8,027 nucleotides of DNA, taken from contig CACXEL010000130.1 in the NCBI GenBank assembly GCA_902766655.1, forward strand, positions 1 through 8,027, written 5' to 3'. The DNA comes from an uncultured Lachnospiraceae bacterium. GTDB lineage: Bacteria > Bacillota > Clostridia > Lachnospirales > Lachnospiraceae. A program made the translations under genes and the position numbers. The notes beneath the pieces are model-generated. The model had not been told where the DNA came from. It saw nothing but the letters and a program-made list of their open reading frames with translations, and did no database searches. Below are positions 1 to 5,737 of the stretch, piece after piece. How positions within the stretch are numbered: the stretch's first letter is position 1; each line of letters begins with the position of its first letter.

Positions 1-72
1 GGAAGGTACAGGGCTCGAACCTGCGACCTTTCACACGTCAAGCGAATGCTCTCCCAGCTGAGCTAACCTTCC
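1..72 (-). tRNA. tRNA-Val (anticodon GAC)
   Basis: Read on the minus strand this folds as a complete cloverleaf. The acceptor stem is GGAAGGT/ACCTTCC, the D stem GCTC/GAGC, the anticodon stem TTCGC/GTGAA around the loop TTGACGT, and the T arm has the loop TTCGAGC. The central anticodon GAC reads the valine codons GUC and GUU. The discriminator base and any encoded CCA lie just outside the window, so the 3' end is not seen. It is transcribed away from the GDPD operon from its own promoter, and resembles the second valine tRNA at 2378-2449. Confidence 0.95.
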
Positions 73-93
73 ATGTCCCGTGCAACGAAATGA

Positions 94-122
94 ATTATAG
101 CAAAGGTCCTGAAATAATGCAA
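94..122 (-). promoter_or_regulatory. Promoter of tRNA-Val(GAC)
   Basis: On the minus strand a -35 box TTGCAT (117-122) and a perfect -10 box TATAAT (94-99) are separated by exactly 17 bases. The predicted start is near 87, about 15 bases before the mature tRNA. The layout closely matches the other tRNA-Val promoter in this window. Confidence 0.8.
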
Positions 123-171
123 GCACTTTTTCGGAAAAAATTACAAAAAATATTAAAAAAAAGAAAAAGTA

Positions 172-200
172 CTTTTCTTTCTCAATTTCCCGGCTATAAT
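172..200 (+). promoter_or_regulatory. Probable promoter of the GDPD-PAP2 operon
   Basis: A perfect -10 box TATAAT lies at 195-200. The matching -35 position (172-177, CTTTTC) is weak, and it overlaps a 12-base perfect palindrome AAAAGTACTTTT at 165-176. The region from about 125 to 190 is very rich in A and T tracts and could act as an UP element. The predicted start is near 207, giving a leader of about 70 bases. Confidence 0.55.
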
Positions 201-275
201 AGGAATCCACGAGCCGGTGAAGGCTCAGGCAGCACCGTCTGCATATGGTCCCAGGACCTGTCCGAAGGGAGGTAA

Positions 276-1421
276 ATGGAAATGGCCGGACTGATCGTTC
301 TCATAGTATTATTCGCGCTCTTCCTGCTTTTCTGTTTTCTCATCTGGCCGGACAACAGCCGCAGAGAGAGGATGCTCGCCTTTGCCGATCACTATATCGC
401 TCACCGCGGCCTTCACGACAACAGCGGGCCGGCGCCGGAGAATTCCATGGCAGCCTTCAAGCTGGCTGTGGAGAAGGGCTACGGCATCGAGTTCGACGTC
501 CACATCACCCGGGACGAGCAGCTGGTCATCATCCACGACCATCAGATCGACCGGATCATGGGTGGAACGGGCAAGGTGGAAGACATGTCCCTCAACGAGC
601 TCCGCGGCTATTACCTGCTCCATTCCAAGGAGAAGGCGCCTACCTTGTGGCAGCTTCTCCAGTATGTCCAGGGACGGGTGCCGCTGATCGTGGAGCTCAA
701 GGCGGAGCGGGATCAGAAGGTCGACAAGCTCTGCGAGGCGGTGGCCTTCGAGCTGGACGCCTACGAGGGCCTGACCTGCGTGGAATCCTTCCATCCGGGT
801 GTGGTGCGCTGGTTCAAAAAGAACCGGCCGCAGATGCTCAGAGGCCAGCTGTCCGAGCATTTCAAGGAGGAGGGGCCGATGGGGTTCCCGATGAGCGCCT
901 GCCTCTTCAACTTTGCGACCCGGCCGGACTTTATCGCCTACAACATGAAGTTCGCCGACTATTTTGCCTTCCGCTTCCTGAGAAATGTATGTCAGGCCAC
1001 CTGTGTTGCCTGGACCGTGCACAACCCGGAAGAGCTCAGGGAGGCGGAAAAGAACTATGATGTCTTCATTTTCGAAGGCTTTGAACCCGGGAGACCGGAG
1101 CGCGAGGAGACGACAGCCAGACGGCTCAGGGAGGAGGCAAAGATGGGCGATATCGTGAGAAAGCATATGCTGGTCAGCGGAGACGTCCAGGGAGTCGGCT
1201 TCCGCTACAGGGCCACCTACATCGCGCAGGCCCTGGGCGTGACGGGCTGGGTGAAGAACCTCTACGACGAGCGCGTGGAGATGGAGGTCCAGGGGACCGA
1301 GGCCCAGATCGCGGAGATGATCCGCCGGCTGGGTGCCCAGAGGTACGTGGAGATCCGGGACATCGAGGAGGAGACCATACCCGTCGATCCCAGGTCCTAC
1401 GAGTTCAAGGTGAGATATTGA
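276..1421 (+). CDS. Membrane-anchored glycerophosphodiester phosphodiesterase fused to acylphosphatase
   Basis: The 381-residue protein has three parts. Residues about 4-24 are one hydrophobic segment, probably a membrane anchor. Residues about 38-270 are a GDPD-family domain: HRG (His43, Arg44), Glu55 in PENS, Glu72/Asp74 in EFD, His87-Asp88, and Glu140/Lys142 in VELK. This family hydrolyses glycerophosphodiesters to an alcohol and glycerol 3-phosphate using divalent metal. After a charged linker (about 271-289), residues 290-381 are a full-length acylphosphatase: GDVQGVGFR with the phosphate-binding Arg310, and GWVKN with the catalytic Asn328. Acylphosphatases hydrolyse carboxyl-phosphate anhydrides. 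The ATG at 276 is only 3 bases from the GGGAGG site; the in-frame ATG at 282 is better spaced and may be the true start. The stop is 51 bases before the PAP2 gene with no terminator between, so the two are probably co-transcribed. Both functions are family-level predictions. Confidence 0.92.
   Translation: MEMAGLIVLIVLFALFLLFCFLIWPDNSRRERMLAFADHYIAHRGLHDNSGPAPENSMAAFKLAVEKGYGIEFDVHITRDEQLVIIHDHQIDRIMGGTGKVEDMSLNELRGYYLLHSKEKAPTLWQLLQYVQGRVPLIVELKAERDQKVDKLCEAVAFELDAYEGLTCVESFHPGVVRWFKKNRPQMLRGQLSEHFKEEGPMGFPMSACLFNFATRPDFIAYNMKFADYFAFRFLRNVCQATCVAWTVHNPEELREAEKNYDVFIFEGFEPGRPEREETTARRLREEAKMGDIVRKHMLVSGDVQGVGFRYRATYIAQALGVTGWVKNLYDERVEMEVQGTEAQIAEMIRRLGAQRYVEIRDIEEETIPVDPRSYEFKVRY
1132..1145 (+). 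promoter_or_regulatory. Internal ribosome binding site and start codon for a possible free acylphosphatase
   Basis: Inside the GDPD-acylphosphatase gene, AGGAGG (1132-1137) stands 5 bases before an in-frame ATG at 1143, exactly at the start of the acylphosphatase domain. Initiation here would give a stand-alone 92-residue acylphosphatase (1143-1421), the usual size for that enzyme. This could be a working dual start or the remnant of a once separate gene. Confidence 0.5.
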
Positions 1422-1472
1422 AACTGCCTGCCGGTGGCGGAACGCACTTTTCAGATTATATAAGGAGAAAAA

Positions 1473-2219
1473 ATGATGATGAGATCAATCAGGGCATCCG
1501 GGCTCAAGGATTCGGTGCCCGTCAGGATCTTCCATATCTGGCCGATGGCTATTTACGGTTTTTTCTACATGCTGTGGTTCGGCATCATTGAAGGGGCAGA
1601 GCGGCACAACTATCTGGTGCTGGGCAGCGAGCTGGACGAGGCGATCCCCTTTGTCGAGGCTTTCGTCATCCCCTACCTTTCCTGGTTCCCCTTCATGCTG
1701 GTCTGGGGCCTGGTGCTCCTCTTCGCGGACAAGGGGGCCTATGACCGCCTGTCCACCTTCCTCATGATCGGGATGACCTTCTTCCTGATCGTATCGACCC
1801 TGGTGCCCACGGCCGTCAATCTCCGGCCCGCGGTGCTGACCAGGAACAATGTTTTTACCGACCTGATCAGACTGCTCTGGAAGGCGGACACGCCCACCAA
1901 CGTCTGGCCCAGCATTCATGTGTTCAACACGGCTGCCATTTACATGGCCATCCTCCGCTCGACCCTCTACAGGAAAATGAGGACACCCGTCCGGATCATG
2001 CTCGGTGCGTGGAGCGTCAGCATCTGCCTGTCCACGGTCCTGATCAAGCAGCACTCCATGCTGGACGTTCTGGCCGGTCTCATTATGATGGTCGTCCTGA
2101 GCTTTTTCATCTACGACATGGACCTGGTCTTCCGGTTCAACAGGTGGGATGCCTTCTGCCTGCGGCGTTTCGCGGGCGTTCCTGCCAGGAGGAAGAAGAG
2201 GATTTATGTCCGCAACTGA
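1473..2219 (+). CDS. PAP2-like membrane phosphatase (phosphatidic acid phosphatase superfamily)
   Basis: This is a 248-residue integral membrane protein with about six hydrophobic segments (roughly 22-40, 60-84, 93-115, 148-163, 173-191, 196-216) and a basic tail ending RRKKRIYVRN. The PAP2 signature is present: an RP pair at 118-119, PSIH at 146-149 with His149, and KQHSMLD at 192-198 with His194 and Asp198, the usual nucleophile and acid pair. PSIH in place of PSGH, and KQH before the acid, recall the Aur1-like branch seen in many Bacillota. The enzyme probably acts on a lipid phosphate or pyrophosphate at the membrane; the substrate cannot be told from sequence. AAGGAG (1462-1467) precedes three consecutive ATG codons (1473, 1476, 1479); 1476 has the best spacing. 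It is the second gene of the GDPD operon and ends just before a strong terminator. Confidence 0.85.
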   Translation: MMMRSIRASGLKDSVPVRIFHIWPMAIYGFFYMLWFGIIEGAERHNYLVLGSELDEAIPFVEAFVIPYLSWFPFMLVWGLVLLFADKGAYDRLSTFLMIGMTFFLIVSTLVPTAVNLRPAVLTRNNVFTDLIRLLWKADTPTNVWPSIHVFNTAAIYMAILRSTLYRKMRTPVRIMLGAWSVSICLSTVLIKQHSMLDVLAGLIMMVVLSFFIYDMDLVFRFNRWDAFCLRRFAGVPARRKKRIYVRN

Positions 2220-2234
2220 GCGATATGGCTATAC

Positions 2235-2268
2235 AAAACGGTGCATCCTTCCGGGTGCGCCGTTTTTT
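2235..2268 (+). terminator. Rho-independent terminator of the GDPD-PAP2 operon
   Basis: A 14-bp stem (2235-2248 with 2253-2266, including two G-U pairs) closes a TTCC loop and runs into a six-T tract at 2263-2268. It begins 16 bases after the PAP2 stop codon. Confidence 0.9.
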
Positions 2269-2343
2269 GACCTTCCGGGCGGAGAATATCCTACGGCCCT
2301 TCCTGATCATAGGCACTTGTTTCGTGGACGAGGGGAGCGGGAA

Positions 2344-2374
2344 ATACAAAAGGCGCATCCGTAGGATGCGCCTT
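2344..2374 (-). terminator. Rho-independent terminator of tRNA-Val(CAC)
   Basis: A perfect 11-bp inverted repeat (2350-2360 with 2364-2374) closes a three-base loop. Read on the minus strand it is followed by TTTTGTATTT and lies 3 bases beyond the discriminator base of the tRNA. There is no T tract on the plus side, so it acts on minus-strand transcription. Confidence 0.88.
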
Positions 2375-2377
2375 CAG

Positions 2378-2449
2378 TGGACGATGCAGGGCTCGAACCT
2401 GTAACCCCTCACACGTGAAGCGAGTGCTCTCCCATTGAGCTAATCGTCC
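2378..2449 (-). tRNA. tRNA-Val (anticodon CAC)
   Basis: The minus strand folds as a cloverleaf: acceptor GGACGAT/ATCGTCC, D stem GCTC/GAGC, anticodon stem CTCGC/GTGAG with loop TTCACGT, T loop TTCGAGC, and discriminator A at 2378. The anticodon CAC reads the valine codon GUG. CCA is not encoded. The first pair of the T stem is a non-canonical A-C (2402 and 2386), which is unusual but tolerable. It is a single-gene unit with its own promoter and terminator. Confidence 0.94.
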
Positions 2450-2456
2450 GTCAAAT

Positions 2457-2485
2457 AATATAGCACACAGGCGCGCAGGGTGCAA
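2457..2485 (-). promoter_or_regulatory. Promoter of tRNA-Val(CAC)
   Basis: On the minus strand a -35 box TTGCAC (2480-2485), a 17-base spacer and a -10 box TATATT (2457-2462) lie directly upstream of the tRNA. The predicted start is near 2450, almost at the mature 5' end, so little or no 5' leader would be removed. Confidence 0.8.
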
Positions 2486-2656
2486 GTCTTTTTTTGATTT
2501 TATCCTGCAGAGAACTGCATCAGAGACGAACCTTTTTGTTGAGAATCAGGATGTATGAGATAAAAGGTCCGTCCATGGGTCCCGGCGCGATTGGCCGCAG
2601 GCCTGCTTTTGTGCGAAACCACGACAAAAAGCTAAATGAATTGTGCGCTATGACAA
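2486..2656. other. Intergenic stretch between tRNA-Val(CAC) promoter and the PPK2 promoter
   Basis: I see no convincing gene on either strand here: there are only short open frames without ribosome binding sites. The one clear structure is the inverted repeat at 2605-2632, listed separately. A loose TTGTTG/GATAAA pair near 2536-2564 is too weak to call a promoter. Confidence 0.6.
2605..2632. repeat. Inverted repeat upstream of the PPK2 promoter
   Basis: GCTTTTGT (2605-2612) pairs with the segment 2624-2632, and CG (2614-2615) pairs with CG (2622-2623). This gives about ten base pairs with two single-base bulges and a six-base loop. No T tract follows on either strand, so it is not a normal terminator. 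It ends 24 bases before the -35 box of the downstream gene and could be an operator or an RNA hairpin. Confidence 0.5.
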
Positions 2657-2685
2657 TTGAGAAATGCCTTTGAATAGTGTATATT
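2657..2685 (+). promoter_or_regulatory. Promoter of the polyphosphate:AMP phosphotransferase gene
   Basis: A -35 box TTGAGA (2657-2662) and a -10 box TATATT (2680-2685) are separated by exactly 17 bases. The predicted start near 2692 leaves a leader of about 80 bases before the ATG. Confidence 0.75.
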
Positions 2686-2772
2686 TTACCTATATGAGCA
2701 AGGCGGACATGCGCTCATTTTCGTCAATGTGCACATGATGTCCGACAAGAGGCAGGGAGAAGGAGAGTTAGT

Positions 2773-4278
2773 ATGCTGGATAAGATAGATCTTAAGAAAA
2801 AAATCAGCAAGGAGGAGTTCAAGGAACTCAAGGAGCAGCTGGAAGCCAGGGTGGCGCTGGCCCAGAGAGAGTGCAAGGCGTTGGGAATCCCGGTCATCAT
2901 TCTTTTCGAAGGCTGGGGCGCATCCGGCAAAGGAACGCTCATCAACCGTCTGATCCGCCCGCTGGATCCCCGCGGCTTCAAGGTGTTCACCGTTCAGGAG
3001 CCCAACGAGGACGAAGCCATGCATCCCTTCATGTGGCGGTTCTGGAACAAGACCCCGGCTTCGGGCAGGATCCACATTTTCGACCGCAGCTGGTACGAGC
3101 GCGCGCTGCTCGAGAAGAAGGATAATGCCGCCTGGGAAATCGAAGGCTTTGAAGAGCAGCTGGCGACCGGCGGATATCTGATCATCAAGATCTTCCTCCA
3201 CATTTCCCAGAAGGAGCAGGCCAAGCGCTTCAAAAAGCTTGAGGAGAACAAAGCAACTGCCTGGCGTGTGACCGAGGCGGACTGGGCCCAGAACAAGAAC
3301 TATGACACCTGGCTGGCAAATTACGACAAGCTCCTGATTGACACCGACAAGGACTTCGCTCCCTGGACGATCGTCGAGGCCACGGACAAGGACTACGCCT
3401 CCATCAAGATCCTCCAGACCGTGACCGTCGCCCTGGAGGAGGCCGCCAAGGTGAAGGCGGCCGCCAAAAAGGCAGCCGAGGCCGCGAAGGCAGAAGGCAA
3501 GAAGGATACCTCCGGCACCTCTCCCGAGCACAAGAAGTTCCAGAACGGCGTGCTGGCCGGTGTGGACCTCACCAAGAGTCTGACCCGTGAGGAGTATAAG
3601 GCCCAGCTCAAGGAGCTTCAGGGAAAACTGGCCAAGCTCCACAACGAGATGTACAAGTATCGGATCCCGGTCGTTCTCGGCTTTGAGGGCTGGGATGCAG
3701 GCGGCAAGGGCGGCGCCATCAAGCGCATCACCGAGGCCATCGACCCGAGAGGCTACGAGGTCTGCCCGACTGCGTCTCCCAACGATATCGAGCGCGCCCA
3801 CCACTATCTGTGGCGTTTCTGGGAGAAGGTCCCCAAGTACGGCCATATGGCCATCTTTGACCGCACCTGGTACGGCCGCGTTATGGTGGAGCGCCTGGAA
3901 GGCTTCTGCAGTGAGGAGGAGTGGAGAAGGGCTTACGCCGAGATGAACCAGATGGAGAAGTGCTGGACGGACGACGGGTATGTGGTCCTCAAGTTCTGGC
4001 TCCAGATCGACAAGGACGAGCAGAAGCGCCGCTTCGAGGACCGCATGAACAATCCGGAGAAGCAGTGGAAGATCACGGACGAAGACTGGCGCAACAGGGC
4101 CAAGTGGGACGTCTATGAGGAGGCTGTCGACGAGATGATCGTGAAGACCTCGACTGCCAAGGCCCCCTGGATCCTGGTCTCCGGCAATGACAAATACTAT
4201 GCCCGCATCCAGGTCCTGAGCGCCGTGGTCGATGCCATCGAGGCGCGGATGAAGGAAGTCCGCAAGTCCGGGAAGTGA
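2773..4278 (+). CDS. pap: Polyphosphate:AMP phosphotransferase (two-domain PPK2 family)
   Basis: The 501-residue cytoplasmic enzyme has two tandem PPK2 domains, about 15-220 and 265-495, joined by an Ala/Lys-rich linker (about 221-255). Two-domain PPK2 proteins of this length are the class that uses polyphosphate to phosphorylate AMP to ADP. Each domain has a Walker A loop (GWGASGKG at 47-54; GWDAGGKG at 306-313), an aromatic WRFW motif (88-91; 347-350) and a Walker B-type motif (FDRSWY at 103-108; FDRTWY at 362-367). Lid segments follow, around 167-180 and 434-450. The first Walker A has Gly49 where the second keeps the family Asp308, so the C-terminal domain is probably the main catalytic one. 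GGAG (2762-2765) lies 7 bases before the ATG. The gene has its own promoter and terminator. Single-domain PPK2 kinases for GDP or ADP are less likely given the length. Confidence 0.93.
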   Translation: MLDKIDLKKKISKEEFKELKEQLEARVALAQRECKALGIPVIILFEGWGASGKGTLINRLIRPLDPRGFKVFTVQEPNEDEAMHPFMWRFWNKTPASGRIHIFDRSWYERALLEKKDNAAWEIEGFEEQLATGGYLIIKIFLHISQKEQAKRFKKLEENKATAWRVTEADWAQNKNYDTWLANYDKLLIDTDKDFAPWTIVEATDKDYASIKILQTVTVALEEAAKVKAAAKKAAEAAKAEGKKDTSGTSPEHKKFQNGVLAGVDLTKSLTREEYKAQLKELQGKLAKLHNEMYKYRIPVVLGFEGWDAGGKGGAIKRITEAIDPRGYEVCPTASPNDIERAHHYLWRFWEKVPKYGHMAIFDRTWYGRVMVERLEGFCSEEEWRRAYAEMNQMEKCWTDDGYVVLKFWLQIDKDEQKRRFEDRMNNPEKQWKITDEDWRNRAKWDVYEEAVDEMIVKTSTAKAPWILVSGNDKYYARIQVLSAVVDAIEARMKEVRKSGK

Positions 4279-4288
4279 GAATGAGGAC

Positions 4289-4317
4289 TTCCTGAACGAT
4301 GTCAAAAAGGGTATAAT
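4289..4317 (+). promoter_or_regulatory. Possible promoter of rpiB abutting the upstream terminator
   Basis: A perfect TATAAT at 4312-4317 has a poor -35 match TTCCTG (4289-4294) at a 17-base spacing. The predicted start (near 4324) lies within the 5' arm of the terminator hairpin at 4318-4350. A transcript starting there would lack part of that arm and could read through to rpiB. I see no better rpiB promoter in 4351-4530. Confidence 0.45.
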
Positions 4318-4350
4318 AAGATCGGCCTCTTCTTTGGAGGCCGGTCTTTT
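4318..4350 (+). terminator. Rho-independent terminator of the PPK2-family gene
   Basis: A 12-bp stem AAGATCGGCCTC/GAGGCCGGTCTT with one T-G pair closes a seven-base loop and is followed by TTTT. It lies 39 bases after the stop codon. The T tract is short, so termination may be incomplete. Confidence 0.85.
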
Positions 4351-4434
4351 CAAATTCCGCCCTATGAGTGGCGGCGAAAGGATGCATGCTTTTGTTTGCG
4401 CAGGCTTGTTCCCCTGCATTTCGGGCTGACCGCG

Positions 4435-4466
4435 GCCGGGATGAAGCGAAGAAATTCGTATCCGGC
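4435..4466 (+). other. Potential stem-loop in the rpiB leader
   Basis: GCCGG plus AT (4435-4442, one bulged G) pairs with ATCCGGC (4460-4466), and CGAA (4447-4450) pairs with TTCG (4455-4458). It sits in the roughly 220-base leader expected if rpiB starts at the 4312 promoter. I could not match the leader to a known riboswitch class. Confidence 0.35.
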
Positions 4467-4543
4467 GGAACCTCTGACGGAAGAGAACCGGAACGTGACT
4501 GGAATCAAGCTGGGGACCACACACACGGATAAGGAGAACTGAA

Positions 4544-5002
4544 ATGAAGGTAGCGTTCGGAAGTGATCATGCAGGCATCGAATTGAAACTCTTTCTCATG
4601 GACAAGCTGAAGGAAATGGGCTGCGAGGTGGAGGACTACGGCAACTACGACCCGAACGACCGGGACGATGACTATCCGGCGCCGGGGCGGAGAGTGGCGG
4701 AGGCCATTCACGAAGGGAAGGCGGAGAGAGGTGTCCTCATTTGCGGGACCGGTCTGGGCATCTCCCTGGTGGCCAACAAGGTGCCGGGCATCCGCGCCTG
4801 CGTCTGCAGCGAGCCCTTCACTGCAAAGATGTCCAGGGCCCACAACAACTGCAACATCATCGCGGTAGGTGCCCGCGTGGTCGGCCGGGAGCTTGCCTGG
4901 ATGATCGTGCAGACCTTCTTTGAGACCGAATTCGAAGGCGGCCGTCATGCCCGCCGCGTGGATATGATCAGCCAGGCAGAGCGGGATTACAGCCGGGAGT
5001 GA
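4544..5002 (+). CDS. rpiB: Ribose-5-phosphate isomerase B
   Basis: This 152-residue cytoplasmic enzyme interconverts ribose 5-phosphate and ribulose 5-phosphate in the non-oxidative pentose phosphate pathway. The RpiB/LacAB family features are in order: SDHAG at 7-11 (Asp8, His9), DYP at 43-45, LICGTG at 65-70 with the probable catalytic Cys67 and Thr69, ANK at 77-79, HNN at 100-102, GARVVG at 109-114 and GGRHARRV at 132-139 with phosphate-binding arginines. The length matches the family. AAGGAG at 4531-4536 is 7 bases before the ATG. A galactose-6-phosphate isomerase subunit is a less likely alternative, since no partner subunit gene is nearby. It appears to be a single-gene unit; I see no clear terminator after it. 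Confidence 0.95.
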   Translation: MKVAFGSDHAGIELKLFLMDKLKEMGCEVEDYGNYDPNDRDDDYPAPGRRVAEAIHEGKAERGVLICGTGLGISLVANKVPGIRACVCSEPFTAKMSRAHNNCNIIAVGARVVGRELAWMIVQTFFETEFEGGRHARRVDMISQAERDYSRE

Positions 5003-5079
5003 GGAACATATTCTTCACTGTGTAGCCCTGTGCCGTCATTTATGCGTGATTGCCCTTTTATTTGGCCGGAGAGCCAGTT

Positions 5080-5085
5080 TATAAT
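5080..5085 (+). promoter_or_regulatory. -10 box of the MntP-family gene
   Basis: TATAAT lies 36 bases before the ATG, within TTTATAATAGG, which resembles the context of the -10 box at 195-200. The -35 position (around 5057-5062, TTTATT) is a poor match. The predicted leader is only about 30 bases, too short for the yybP-ykoY manganese riboswitch often found before genes of this family. Confidence 0.5.
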
Positions 5086-5121
5086 AGGTTCCAGGAATAA
5101 AAGAAACAGGAAAGCAACACA

Positions 5122-5706
5122 ATGGGTATTTTCGAGATAATTCTGATTTCTATAGGGCTCTCACTTGACGTTTTCGCTTACTGCCTGTACAAGGGCGCCA
5201 TGGTCTCCGAACTGAACAGCGTCAATATAGCCAAGATCTGCTCCCTCTTCACGGGCTTTCAGGTGGTAGCCCTGCTGATCGGGAACGCGTTCACCTTTTT
5301 CCTGCCCCTCTATGAGACGTACCGGAGGGCCAACCGGATGTGGAACATCGTGGCGGCGATAGCCTTTTTCGGGCTGGGAATCAGCATGATGCTGAAGGCT
5401 GCCAACAGGAGCCAGCACAGGATCTTCGAGAAAAAATCCGATGACTTCAACTACAGGGTCTTTCTCATGTGGGCGCTCCTGACCTCCGTCGACGCTCTGA
5501 TCGCGGGCATCGGGTTCGGGTTCCTGGGCATGCGGCTCATCGGCACGGCCGTGGTCGTCGGCATCGTCACGCTCCTCAACGTGCTGATCGGATTCTTCTG
5601 CGGTTATCGGCTGGGCTGCGGCCCCATGAACACGCTGGTGGCCATCGGAGGCGGAATCGTGATCATCGGCGGCATTGACGTGTTGGTCCACTATTTTATC
5701 GGGTAA
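5122..5706 (+). CDS. MntP-family membrane protein, putative manganese efflux pump
   Basis: This 194-residue protein has about six membrane segments (roughly 3-22, 40-61, 73-92, 112-132, 137-160, 171-192). It has the internal-repeat look of the MntP (YebN) family: LSLDVFAYCLYKGA near the N-terminus with Asp16, and the matching TSVDALIAGIGF in the second half with Asp124. Intramembrane acidic residues of this kind are typical of MntP. GYRLG at 161-165 matches the short Gly-rich turn seen late in the family. MntP proteins export Mn(II), but this member is divergent from the usual SLDAFAVS form, so the metal is unproven. The ribosome binding site is weak (AGGA about 9 bases upstream). The gene converges on the tetR-type gene and shares a terminator with it. 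Confidence 0.78.
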   Translation: MGIFEIILISIGLSLDVFAYCLYKGAMVSELNSVNIAKICSLFTGFQVVALLIGNAFTFFLPLYETYRRANRMWNIVAAIAFFGLGISMMLKAANRSQHRIFEKKSDDFNYRVFLMWALLTSVDALIAGIGFGFLGMRLIGTAVVVGIVTLLNVLIGFFCGYRLGCGPMNTLVAIGGGIVIIGGIDVLVHYFIG

Positions 5707-5737
5707 TACAGAAAGTATTTATATTAGTAATAAAATG

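Noticed and set aside
207..275. A known riboswitch (glycine, ykkC or fluoride type) in the GDPD leader
   Set aside because: The conserved cores of those classes are not present; only short local hairpins are seen.
309..1166. A 285-codon minus-strand open frame opposite the GDPD gene
   Set aside because: It is antisense to recognisable GDPD motifs, its translation shows no family resemblance, and it has no promoter or ribosome binding site.
2009..2404. A 131-codon plus-strand open frame overlapping the PAP2 gene end, terminator and tRNA
   Set aside because: It runs through a strong terminator and the antisense of a tRNA, and lacks a ribosome binding site.
2686..4524. A 612-codon open frame on the minus strand opposite the PPK2-family gene
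   Set aside because: It is the reverse shadow of a GC-rich gene: low-complexity Leu/Val/Gly-rich translation, no ribosome binding site, and the plus strand has clear catalytic motifs in two domains.
5086..5121. A yybP-ykoY manganese riboswitch before the MntP-family gene
   Set aside because: The space between the predicted start and the ATG is only about 30 bases, far too short for that riboswitch, and upstream sequence up to rpiB shows no matching fold.
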